In this document: one piece after another, positions 34,948 to 42,686 of the stretch
How positions within the stretch are numbered: the first letter of the stretch is position 1
Layout of the letters: each line of letters starts with the position of its first letter
Source: Thecamonas trahens ATCC 50062
Lineage: Eukaryota > Apusozoa > Apusomonadida > Apusomonadidae
Length of the DNA: 64,000 bases
Assembly: GCF_000142905.1 (NCBI RefSeq)
Contig: NW_013657659.1
Location: 157,438-221,437 of the forward strand
Direction of reading: 5' to 3'
The notes under the pieces: model-generated
The model's database searches: none
Told to the model about the DNA's origin: nothing
What the model saw: only the letters and a program-made list of their open reading frames with translations
Position numbers and translations under genes: made by a program

Positions 34948-35738
34948 CTGGCTTCTCTCCCGCCGCACGCCGGCTCACATCCTTGCACTTGCATCTGTCC
35001 ACCTGGAGCCCCTTCGATGAGGTGATGGAGGATGGCAAGCAGGTGCCGCCGACGAGTCGTCTGCTAGCCACATCGACGATCGGCTCATCGCCACTCTGTA
35101 CCACCCCTAATGACACACCACAAATACCGCCATTGGGCCCTGTCCACCCCTCCCTCCTCTCTAGTCCGAGCCCTTGCCTTATGATCCCTCTCCCGTGAGA
35201 ACCTCAACCTCGATGCTTCCTCCATCACCCCGCCTCCAAACCTGAGCGATGCGGCTGGCACGCGACCATGCCAACAGCTCCGATGGCGTCGATACAATCA
35301 GCGCCGGAGAAGCGGAAAGTCGCCCACGCACCCTTTGATGATGAGGTGCGACGACGGCGACGTACGGCCCTCTGGGCGCTCGTGTGTACGTGAGCGTGCG
35401 GCTGTGGCTCATGTTCCTGCGGGTGACCGTGCCAATCGGCACGAAACGCAGGGACTGAAGGCCAGCGCAGTACATGCGAGGAAATCTCAAGTCGTCGAGC
35501 CAGCCGAGCACCCCGCTTGGCGGCAGTTGAGGGTGTTCTCCACTCCATCCGGCTCAGATTTGGTCAGTTGGGTGTTCTCCACTCCATCCGGCTCAGATTT
35601 GGTCAGTTGCGTTGGGCTGACGCCACACCATGTCACGCCATTATCCATTCCGTTCCCTCGGCACGCCCCTCCCGCACCCGCTCTCAGCGCCACCACAGAG
35701 AGATCGCACACTCAACTCTCAAGCACTTTTGCACCACC
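34948..35738. other. Intergenic region with 39-bp duplication and a 41-codon frame
   Basis: About 0.8 kb between SmD3 and the lipocalin. I find no recognisable gene. A 41-codon frame at 35268-35393 starts at an ATG, has a basic run of five Arg (DDEVRRRRR), and overlaps a good-looking donor (GTACGTGAG) just before its stop. It could be a first exon but has no convincing partner. A perfect 39-bp direct repeat lies at 35532-35609. Confidence 0.5.
35532..35609 (+). repeat. Two perfect 39-bp direct repeats
   Basis: The unit beginning GGTGTTCTCCACTCC occurs at 35532-35570 and again at 35571-35609 without a mismatch. It lies 130-207 bp upstream of the lipocalin ATG, so a promoter element may have been doubled. 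Confidence 0.95.
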
Positions 35739-36416
35739 ATGTCCCCTATCATCTACCTGGCGGTCACTGTGGTCGTCCTCGTTGTCACCTGCCCCGTCAA
35801 CTCGAACGGATTCTCCTGCCCCAAGGTCCCCACCAACGATACGGTTGACCTGGAGGCCTACATGGGGTACGTTTCCTCGGCGTTTCTTTTTTTCGGCCAC
35901 GTGCGACTCCTCGTCATCACCCGTGTCACACTCACCGACGGAGCGATGGACTTGCGCAGAACGTGGTACCAGATCGCGACCAATGCTGCGTTCCAGAAGA
36001 AGTTTGAAAAGGGCCTTGTGTGCGAGACGGCCGAGTACACACTCGAGCCGTCCGGCACTGTCAAGGTCAACAACTCGGGCCGCATCGACTCGGTTTCTGG
36101 CCCGCTCAAGTCGGCCATCGGCAAGGCTGTTCAGGTCTCCGGCGGCAAGCTCAAGGTCTCGTTCTTCCTCGACATCTTCGGCCCGTACTGGATCACCCAG
36201 CTCTACGGCGACGCTGCATCTGGCTACTCGGTTGCAGTCATCTGGTCGTGCGAGGAGAAGTTTGGCATTGGCGAGCGCGACCTGTGGATCCTCTCCCGCA
36301 CGCCGCAGCTCCCTGCCGATCTCCAGCCGGCGCACCTCTACGACGTCGCCCGCGGCATGGGCATCGACGTCGAAAGCCTCGACATGGTCCCCACCCTCCA
36401 GGCCGGGTGCTGGTGA
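35739..36416 (+). CDS. Secreted lipocalin
   Basis: Exon 1 is 35739-35866, the intron 35867-35959 (donor GTACGTTTCC, acceptor TTGCGCAG), exon 2 35960-36416. Splicing in phase 2 creates the lipocalin signature DLEAYMGTWYQIATN (the GxW motif), which the unspliced frame lacks. The protein has about 194 residues, the size of ApoD and bacterial Blc. A signal peptide spans residues 1-25 (IIYLAVTVVVLVVTCPVNS). Later parts fit the barrel strands (CETAEYTLEPSGTVKVNNSG, GPYWITQLYGD, YSVAVIWSCEEKFGI). Lipocalins bind small hydrophobic ligands; this one is probably exported or vacuolar. The frame is open upstream of the ATG, but the signal peptide decides the start. Confidence 0.85.
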   Translation: MSPIIYLAVTVVVLVVTCPVNSNGFSCPKVPTNDTVDLEAYMGYVSSAFLFFGHVRLLVITRVTLTDGAMDLRRTWYQIATNAAFQKKFEKGLVCETAEYTLEPSGTVKVNNSGRIDSVSGPLKSAIGKAVQVSGGKLKVSFFLDIFGPYWITQLYGDAASGYSVAVIWSCEEKFGIGERDLWILSRTPQLPADLQPAHLYDVARGMGIDVESLDMVPTLQAGCW

Positions 36417-37157
36417 GCATGCCCCGAGCCACAGTGGTAAACTGAAGATCTGCGACTTGGCGCGCACCAGTGGCAGTCTATCCCTTGGAACGGTCGTTCG
36501 GACGCGTTGTCGCGCATCTCAAAGTGAACAATTCGATGATGCTTGACTTCAAGGTCACCGGCCGACGCTGCGCGACGCATGCGTGGCCTGCGGCTTGAGG
36601 CGGGAGGCGCGCCCGATGCGTGATCGCTGCCGACACGTAGATGCCTGCCTGAAGAATGCCCGAGCTGCCGTCACGGTGACAGACGCCTGGGAGCATGGGC
36701 AAGGCACGCGATGTGCCGTACGGTGCCGATCCGGAGGACCGGCGGGCGCGGACGGTGCGGAGCCTGTCGTTGATGGCCCCGACGACCGGGAAGGAGAGCA
36801 TGACATAGTTGAACACAGCGGCCAGAGGGGAGAGCGCGAGGACGTCTTACGACGGACGAGCTTGCCGGTCGGCGTGGCCGCGCAAGCGGTGGATTCTGGA
36901 CGCCGCGTATGCGCTCTACGCTGATGCGAGCCCACGCCCCACCATGACTTGCGTGGCTTTTCTCTACGACATCATCGACGCCCTCGCCGCCAGCGCCGAC
37001 GCCGTCAGCTCCGCGCCGTCGCGCAAGCGTCCCTCTGCAGCGGCTGCTCGTCATCATCACTTTCTCCAGCGAGCCGCCGTGCGACGAGACTGCCTCGCCT
37101 GTCGTGGAGCGCGTCTTGCGCGATGGACAAAATAGTCCTTTTCGTACCGTAAAGGGT
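36417..37157. other. Intergenic region, no confident gene
   Basis: About 0.74 kb between the lipocalin and the stop of the KSRK-repeat gene. The only codon-biased stretch is a 63-codon frame at 36944-37135 (+), beginning MTCVAFLYDIIDALAAS. It has no recognisable domain. I list it as a possible short gene at low confidence and see nothing else. Confidence 0.4.
36944..37135 (+). CDS. Possible short protein, unrecognised
   Basis: A 63-residue frame on the + strand, tail-to-tail with the KSRK-repeat gene. The first 25 codons show the GC-ending bias seen in real genes of this window (MTCVAFLYDIIDALAASADA), but the later part is Arg/Cys-rich and looks like chance. The frame is open further upstream to 36809. 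No homology is recognised. It may be a real small gene, an exon, or noise. Confidence 0.2.
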   Translation: MTCVAFLYDIIDALAASADAVSSAPSRKRPSAAAARHHHFLQRAAVRRDCLACRGARLARWTK

Positions 37158-38168
37158 TTAAGCGTTGGCCGCGCGCAGCTGCTCAAAGCGTTTGCGAGCC
37201 TTGACTGTGGCGGCCGCGAGGTCGAGGAACGCCTTGTCCCACATTCCGCAGATGACCTTGTACTTGATGGTTGGCGGACCCCACCACGAGCCGAGCCAGC
37301 CCGAGGCGGCCTCGAGGTAGTCGAGCGTTTCCCGGAGCGCGGTGCGGATGCGGCGCAGCTTCTTGGTGGAGATGACGCAGTCACGGAGGAGCGCGTTGAG
37401 GTCGTGCGCCGCCGCCCTAAGACGCGCCGCCAGACGCTTCGGGTCGCCCGAAAGCTTGTCCGGCTTGTACCCGCGGACTTTGTACAGCAGCGCGCGGCAC
37501 TGACCGGCGATCTTGGCCCGTTCCTCAGCCTTGGCCTCTTCGTCGTCCGACGAGCTGCTCGCGTCGCCCTTGGCCTTGGCCTTGGGCTTGGCCGACTTGT
37601 GAGACTTGTGAGACTTGCGCGACTTGCGCGACTTGGACTTGCGTGACTTGGACTTGCGCGACTTGGACTTGCGCGACTTGCGCGACTTGCGCGACTTGGC
37701 CTTGCGCGACTTGGTCTTGTGTGATGCCGGAGTGAGGGTGTCGGCTTCGGCTTCGGCGTCGGCGTTTGTGTCGGCGTCGTCGCCCGAGTCAGAGTGGGCA
37801 GCATGGACCGACGCAGCGGCGAGAAGAGCCTTGAGCTCTTCGATTTCGCGGGCCTGTGCCTCGACTGTGGCCTTGAGGTCCGGCTCGGAGGCGGCCGGCT
37901 CGGCGCTGGGCGCATCGTCGTCGTCATCGCCGCTGTAGCTGGCGCTGGACTCGCCGGACACTGCGGCTTCTTTCGGCTCATCAACAAAGGTAGGAGGACG
38001 GGCGGGCTCGACCAGGGTCTTCTCTGCGTCGGGATTGGCAAGCATCGACTCGGTCGGCGGCTTGTGCGGCATTTCACTCTCCTGCGGATCCACAGGAGGC
38101 ACGGAAGCCTCAGCAGGCTCGGCCATGGCAGCAGCAGGCTCGGCCATGGAAGCAGCAGAGCCAGCCAT
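37158..38168 (-). CDS. KSRK-repeat basic protein, function unknown
   Basis: The first ATG at 38168 gives 336 residues (a GTG lies six codons upstream). The N-terminal 100 residues are Pro/Ala/Glu-rich and acidic, with a short coiled coil (LKATVEAQAREIEELKALLA). Residues about 150-190 are a strongly basic array of KSRKSK units (SHKTKSRKAKSRKSRKSRKS), which resembles splicing or chromatin proteins with basic Ser-rich tails. The last 120 residues look folded and helical, with a Trp-rich patch (ASGWLGSWWGPPTIKYK). I do not recognise the C-terminal domain. It begins only 17 bp after the APC13 stop on the same strand. Confidence 0.65.
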   Translation of the reverse strand: MAGSAASMAEPAAAMAEPAEASVPPVDPQESEMPHKPPTESMLANPDAEKTLVEPARPPTFVDEPKEAAVSGESSASYSGDDDDDAPSAEPAASEPDLKATVEAQAREIEELKALLAAASVHAAHSDSGDDADTNADAEAEADTLTPASHKTKSRKAKSRKSRKSRKSKSRKSKSRKSKSRKSRKSHKSHKSAKPKAKAKGDASSSSDDEEAKAEERAKIAGQCRALLYKVRGYKPDKLSGDPKRLAARLRAAAHDLNALLRDCVISTKKLRRIRTALRETLDYLEAASGWLGSWWGPPTIKYKVICGMWDKAFLDLAAATVKARKRFEQLRAANA

Positions 38169-38185
38169 TGGCGGTGAAGGTGGCA

Positions 38186-38581
38186 CTAAGCGATGCGGTC
38201 TAGGCCTAGATCAAGCCAGGCGTCTCTCGCTTGAGTCGAGTCAGCAGACGATGACGGCGGCGGCAGGGGAAGAGCAGACGTCGGGCCCGGAGCAGAAGCT
38301 GACGCAGAGGAAGCAACGTCCGAAGAATGAGCACCACCAGCTGAGCCGTGCGGAGAAGAAGCACCGATGGGGTTCAGGGGAAGCTGTTCGCGTCGCCACT
38401 CGTCGTCCACCACGTCGATCAGCCTCTGGTCCCTGTGGTAGTGGTGAAGGCCAGCGTCCTGTGAGGGGAGGAGGGAGGGTGAGGAGAGGGTAAGTGTATT
38501 ACGCTTTCACGTGTGTGCGTGTGTATATGTGTATGTATGTATGTATGTATGTATGAGTGTGTGTGTGTGCGCGCGTACCAT
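38186..38581 (-). CDS. APC13: Anaphase-promoting complex subunit 13
   Basis: Exon 1 coding sequence is only the ATG (38581-38579). The intron is 38578-38459 (donor GTACGCGCGC, acceptor CCCCTCACAG). Exon 2 is 38458-38186. The spliced protein has 91 residues; human APC13 has 74. The N-terminus reads MDAGLHHYHRDQRLIDVVDD, then EWRREQLP. This matches the APC13 core in which a short Asp-rich start precedes RDGRxLDLIDDxWRxDxLP. The C-terminal DAWLDLGL resembles the conserved WxDLAL end. The middle is a Ser/Pro/Ala-rich insert. APC13 stabilises the TPR arm of the cell-cycle ubiquitin ligase APC/C. The intron contains a GT/AT microsatellite. The identification rests on the core motif only, but the exact restoration of the Met-Asp start by splicing supports it. 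Confidence 0.8.
38507..38575. repeat. GT/GTAT microsatellite inside the APC13 intron
   Basis: Alternating GT and GTAT units run for about 70 bp in the middle of the 120-bp intron. They lie next to the donor, so length changes could affect splicing of the start codon exon. Confidence 0.85.
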
Positions 38582-38630
38582 GGAGAGGTGTGGCGGGGCG
38601 AGTGGTCGCGGTGAGGCGGGCACCGTGTCC

Positions 38631-38744
38631 TGGCGCGGTGACTCGGTGGCGCGGTGACTCGGTGGCGCGGTGACTCGGTGGCGCGGTGACTCGGTGGCGC
38701 GGTGACTCGGTGGCGCGGTGAGTCGGTGGCGCGCGGTGACTCGG
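38631..38744. repeat. 16-bp minisatellite, about seven copies
   Basis: The unit TGGCGCGGTGACTCGG is perfect in five consecutive copies from 38631, followed by one single-base variant and one 18-bp variant. It lies in the 228-bp divergent spacer between APC13 and the coiled-coil gene, so any length change would alter both promoters. Confidence 0.95.
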
Positions 38745-38809
38745 TGGCGCGCTGGTTGGCTCGGCTCGCGCACCCTCTCCCTCCCCCGCCCACATTCCCC
38801 CTATTCTTC

Positions 38810-40459
38810 ATGTCCAGGGGCTACGCCCGACAGAGCCCGGGCCCCACCGCCACGTCCATGCGGGTCCGTCTGGAGGCTGCCGAGCGACGGCTTGGCGCTC
38901 AGGCCCGGGTCCTCGACAGGCTGGGCGAGGGAGCCGATGGGACGAGCGGACGCGTGGCTGCCTTGGGCGAAGCTGTCGGTGCTCTGGAGGCTGCCGTCTG
39001 CGATGTTGATGGCAACGTGGCCGTGGCTCTTGATGCTCACGCCCAGCTCGAGTCTACTGTCCGCGCTCTGGCCGATCATGTGGCCGAGCTCAAGACCGCT
39101 GTCGTCGACGGCCTGGCCACCGCAGCCGATCCCGACGCTCGCGCTCATCGCCAGCAGCTGGAGAGCCAGCTCGCCGGCGTGCGTAACACCCTTGCAGAGG
39201 TGGCCGGCGCGACACGGACTTCGGTCCACTCGCTCGAGGCCACGCTCGACGCCCGACGCAACGCCCTCGCCTCGGAGCTCCGCGCCGATCTCGCTGCCGT
39301 CCTGGCTGACCTCCGCCTCATGGTCACCTCGTCCATCGCCGATGCCGCCGAGCTGGCCGACACTCGCGACAATGCGCTGCGCGACCACGTCAACTCGCGG
39401 TGTGACGCGCTCCGTGCCGAGCTTGCCGCCGAGCTCCGTGAAGTGGTCGCCACAGCGGTTGCCGACGCGCTCGCGTCGCAGCCACCGCCGCCTCTGCCGC
39501 CGCCTCCCTCAAACTCTCCTGACGCGCTCGCCGAGCTGGATGAACGACTCTCGCGCGAGATAGCTGACGCTCGCGTCGAGCTCCGCACCTCGCTCGGCGA
39601 CATGGAGGCGCGGCTGCGGGCCGCGCGCGAGGCCGACTTTCGGGCGGCGCTCGACGCAGCGCAGGGGGAGTTTTCCAAGCTTGCAGACGACATGGCCCAG
39701 CTAGCTGACGCTCAGGAGGCCAAGCGCGCGGCAGCTGAGGCCCAGACCTCTGCATTGCTGGCCCAGCTGGAGTCCCGGACCGCAGCCGTGGAGGCGCGAG
39801 TCGACGAGTCCCGGCCGGCGGCAGAGGCGCTTGACGACATCCGCGCCTCGGTCGCCTCGGTCACCGCCCACGTCGAGGGTGCTGTCTCTGCACTTTCCAA
39901 CTCGGTGACGTCGGCGTACGAGCCGCTTCGCGCAAGGCTCAACGAGCTGACGCAGGGTCACAACGCGGCGCTGCAGGCGGTCGAGGATCTCACCAGCCGG
40001 GTCGACGATGCAGGCGTGCGGGCCTCGGACGCCGCTGCCGACATGGACAAGCTGCGCGGAGTACTGGACGAGCTCCGCGCGGCAACTGCCAGCGAAATCG
40101 GCACGCTTGAGGCCAGGACCGCAACGTGCGAAGCCGCGCTCGACGAGCTTGTCGACGGTACGCTGCCCGCCATTTCGGGCGCCGCAAGCGAGGCTGCTGA
40201 AGCCGCCGCGACGCGCGAGGCCGCCGCTCGCGACGTGCTTGCCACAGAGCTCCACGCTACGCTGCGCGCGCTCGCGGAGCGGGTCCAGCAGAACACAGAG
40301 AGTGCAGTGCGCACCGAGGCGAGTGCCGATGCGCTCGAGGCCTCGCTCCGGGTCGCCGACGCCAACTTTAAGCGGTCGATGGACAAGGTGACCGGGACTG
40401 TCAACGCCCTCGTGGCCTCGGTCAACACGGTGCAGGACATGGTGTTCGGCTCGGTGTGA
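38810..40459 (+). CDS. Coiled-coil protein, function unknown
   Basis: The ATG at 38810 (MSRGYARQSPGPTATSMRVR) follows a C-rich leader and is preferred over an upstream in-frame ATG in the minisatellite. This gives 549 residues. Nearly all the rest is Ala/Glu/Asp/Arg heptad-like helix with regular Leu and Val, broken by one Pro hinge (PPPPLPPPPSNSPD) near residue 230. The pattern resembles long rod proteins such as t-SNARE tethers or cytoskeletal rods, but no family signature is visible. The C-terminal segment (VTGTVNALVASVNTVQDMV) is unusually hydrophobic and may be an oligomerisation site. It is tail-to-tail with the PP2C gene, 55 bp apart. Confidence 0.75.
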   Translation: MSRGYARQSPGPTATSMRVRLEAAERRLGAQARVLDRLGEGADGTSGRVAALGEAVGALEAAVCDVDGNVAVALDAHAQLESTVRALADHVAELKTAVVDGLATAADPDARAHRQQLESQLAGVRNTLAEVAGATRTSVHSLEATLDARRNALASELRADLAAVLADLRLMVTSSIADAAELADTRDNALRDHVNSRCDALRAELAAELREVVATAVADALASQPPPPLPPPPSNSPDALAELDERLSREIADARVELRTSLGDMEARLRAAREADFRAALDAAQGEFSKLADDMAQLADAQEAKRAAAEAQTSALLAQLESRTAAVEARVDESRPAAEALDDIRASVASVTAHVEGAVSALSNSVTSAYEPLRARLNELTQGHNAALQAVEDLTSRVDDAGVRASDAAADMDKLRGVLDELRAATASEIGTLEARTATCEAALDELVDGTLPAISGAASEAAEAAATREAAARDVLATELHATLRALAERVQQNTESAVRTEASADALEASLRVADANFKRSMDKVTGTVNALVASVNTVQDMVFGSV

Positions 40460-40514
40460 CAGTGTTCTCATGATGTTTAGCTCCGGCATGTGGCGCGCGG
40501 CTGCGCCGACACCA

Positions 40515-42227
40515 TCACCGCCACACACCACGCCGCGGCATAAAGTAGGTCGGCGGTGACGACGACATCGGGCCGGGGGACGTCGAGTACGACGGTGAGA
40601 TTGAGCTCGCGGGCGATGGTGAGGTCGAAAGCGATGGCGCCGCCGGGCTGAACTCGTGTGGTGAGACAGCGAGCGACGGGACTGACCGCTGGAAGCCGAG
40701 CTGCTCGTGGGCGGCAAAGTACTTGGCCGGTGGCGGCCGCTCCGGCTCGGCTGACGGCGGCGAGGTGACGAGCATGGCGGGCGTGCGGGCGGCGGCGACG
40801 TCGCTCGGCGACGCCCCCATTCGCGCCATGCCCCACGGCGACGCCGCCGCGCCCGGAATCGGGCCCCACGACACGTCGCTGGCACTGTAGCTCGCCGGCT
40901 CAACCTCGTCGAGCACCATTGTCGCCTTGCGGGTAGCGACTGCGTCAGGCTCGGGAACGACAACCCGGGCGACGACCGCACACGTGTCGTCGACCTTGCC
41001 GCCGCGCGCCATTCGGCCGTGCCGTGCGGCGTCGCGCGCCCACGGCGACGGCTTGGAGGACGTTGCATTGGCGCACGCCAGCTCGACAAGCGTGTTGGCA
41101 ATGTGCCGCGGATCGTGCTCGGCGAGCGCAGAGATGACCCGCTCTAGCTCGACGTCAAAGACATTGTCAAATACGCCGTCAGTGGCGACCACCACCAGAT
41201 CGCCCTCAGCTACTTTGGTCGACGCCACCGCCGCGTCGGCCGGCGTGTCCGACGACGCCGTGCCCAGTGTCGCCGGGCAGTTGAACGAGTGCTGCCGCGT
41301 CTCGCCCGACTGCACGATCGAGTACACTCGCGCGCCCGGCCGCCGCCGCAGAATACGGAACGACGAGTCGCCAATGTTGGCCGAGGTCAGCTTGTCACCG
41401 ACAAGAGAGATGACGCATACCGTCGCCGAGCCAATGAGTTCCTTGGACGTCCTGGCCGCAGCCTCGAGCACAATCCGCGACGCTGGCTTGGCAAACCCGT
41501 CCGGCGCAATCCGCACGTTGGCCGCCTCCTCGGCCGCCTCCATTATCGAGCGGGCGAAGAGGCCGGCATCGGCGCCGGGCACATTGGCCCATGCCGAGAC
41601 CCCGTCGGCAACACCAAGCGCTGACCCGTCGTCCGCCACAAACCAAGCGTCCTCGCCGCCCTTGTACGCCTTGGCCGGATGCGGGATGTACGCGGCGCCG
41701 GCGTCAAAGACTAGCGCAAACGCCGCCTCACTGCCTTCGGCCAGCTCCAGGTCGTGGACCGCCTTGTTCGCTACCTCCAACGCTTCAGCGAGATGGGCAG
41801 CGACCGCGGCGTCGTCGACGATGGGTGCCACAGCCTCGGCCTGTGCAGCCTCCTCGGGCACTTGCGCGAGCACGCCACCCGTACTTGCCCGTCGCCCGCC
41901 AGGAAACCGTCGCCCACCGCCTCCGTCGACCACGCTCGGTGATGAGCTCGATACAAAGGCGGCGGCGGAAGCCAATGTGGGCGGTGATGGCGTTGTTCGC
42001 TGGCGAAGGACGGCCCAGGAGCGGGCGTCGGGCGGCGAGGCGACCAAGGCCATCGCTCGGTACGCCTGCGGCTGCTGGATCTGCGGCTGCTGCGGGAACG
42101 GCTGGCTGCTTCTGCTCGGCCCGGTGCCTCTCCTTCCGTTCCTACTGCTGGCAATGGGCATGGGTGTCGAGCCCGTTGTCCCCGCGTTGCCCGTGCCGGT
42201 CCACCCGGTGCTCCGTTGCCTGCGCAT
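40515..42227 (-). CDS. PP2C-family protein phosphatase, PPTC7/Ptc7-like
   Basis: The chosen ATG at 42227 (MRRQRSTGWTGTGNAG) gives 570 residues; the frame stays open upstream through a GT microsatellite, which is unlikely to be coding. The catalytic core spans about residues 170-440. Metal-binding motifs are GEDAWFVADD, GVADGVSAWA, GDSSF, ATDGVFDN and VDDTCAVVARV, which match the PPTC7/Azr1 group. These remove phosphate from Ser/Thr using Mn or Mg. PPTC7 is mitochondrial in animals and yeast, but the N-terminal 160 residues here are Gly/Ser/Pro-rich and give no clear targeting signal. The C-terminal 130 residues are Ser/Pro-rich. The start is uncertain; the phosphatase call is firm. Confidence 0.85.
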   Translation of the reverse strand: MRRQRSTGWTGTGNAGTTGSTPMPIASSRNGRRGTGPSRSSQPFPQQPQIQQPQAYRAMALVASPPDARSWAVLRQRTTPSPPTLASAAAFVSSSSPSVVDGGGGRRFPGGRRASTGGVLAQVPEEAAQAEAVAPIVDDAAVAAHLAEALEVANKAVHDLELAEGSEAAFALVFDAGAAYIPHPAKAYKGGEDAWFVADDGSALGVADGVSAWANVPGADAGLFARSIMEAAEEAANVRIAPDGFAKPASRIVLEAAARTSKELIGSATVCVISLVGDKLTSANIGDSSFRILRRRPGARVYSIVQSGETRQHSFNCPATLGTASSDTPADAAVASTKVAEGDLVVVATDGVFDNVFDVELERVISALAEHDPRHIANTLVELACANATSSKPSPWARDAARHGRMARGGKVDDTCAVVARVVVPEPDAVATRKATMVLDEVEPASYSASDVSWGPIPGAAASPWGMARMGASPSDVAAARTPAMLVTSPPSAEPERPPPAKYFAAHEQLGFQRSVPSLAVSPHEFSPAAPSLSTSPSPASSISPSYSTSPGPMSSSPPTYFMPRRGVWR

Positions 42228-42686
42228 GCTTCCTCTGCCGCACTTTGGACGCTGGCGCGGTTGGTTGGTGAAGGGGGGGAGGGGGGGCACACTATATGTT
42301 TGTGTGTGTGTGTGCGTGTGTATGGGCGCGTTCGTGTGTGTATGTGGTGATGTGTGCGTGTGTAGCTCTATCGTCGCGACCCGCCTTGTAGCCCTATCCC
42401 CCTTCTGCCCCACTTCGTCCTTGACAAGGTACGTTCGCATGGAAGGAATAAAAACCCACGCGGGAAGGAACCCCCGAACCCGACACAAATCACAATAGAA
42501 ACAAAATTTTCCACCCCACCCCCCACCCCCCACCCCTTGGATTCTCGGTAAACCCACTACCTGTCAAATAACCGTAATGTTGGCACTGCTGCCGCTGCGC
42601 TTGTCCGTTATCGTCGGTGCTCTCGTCCTCTACTCCTCCTCCTCCCTCACCAACACTCCACCTCGCCCCTCCCACACACACACAAT
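42228..42686. other. Divergent intergenic region with GT microsatellite
   Basis: Separates PP2C and the axonemal-type gene. It contains a GT/CGTG microsatellite at about 42293-42365 and an A-rich then C-rich stretch at about 42485-42535. A CT-rich leader with CACACACACA lies just before the ATG at 42687. No gene is seen, although the PP2C leader or a first exon could extend here. Confidence 0.6.

Noticed and set aside
35517-35738. Extension of the lipocalin to an ATG at 35517
   Set aside because: The extension reads through the 39-bp repeats and would bury the signal peptide 74 residues inside the protein.
36671-38077. 468-codon Arg/Ser-rich frame antisense to the 36.7-37.2 kb spacer and overlapping the KSRK gene
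   Set aside because: It is the shifted reading of the KSRK-repeat gene extended by chance; composition is Arg/Pro/Ser noise.
42228-42557. N-terminal extension of the PP2C protein with HTHTHT repeats
   Set aside because: The extension translates a GT microsatellite and C-run; a leader or intron is more likely than coding sequence.
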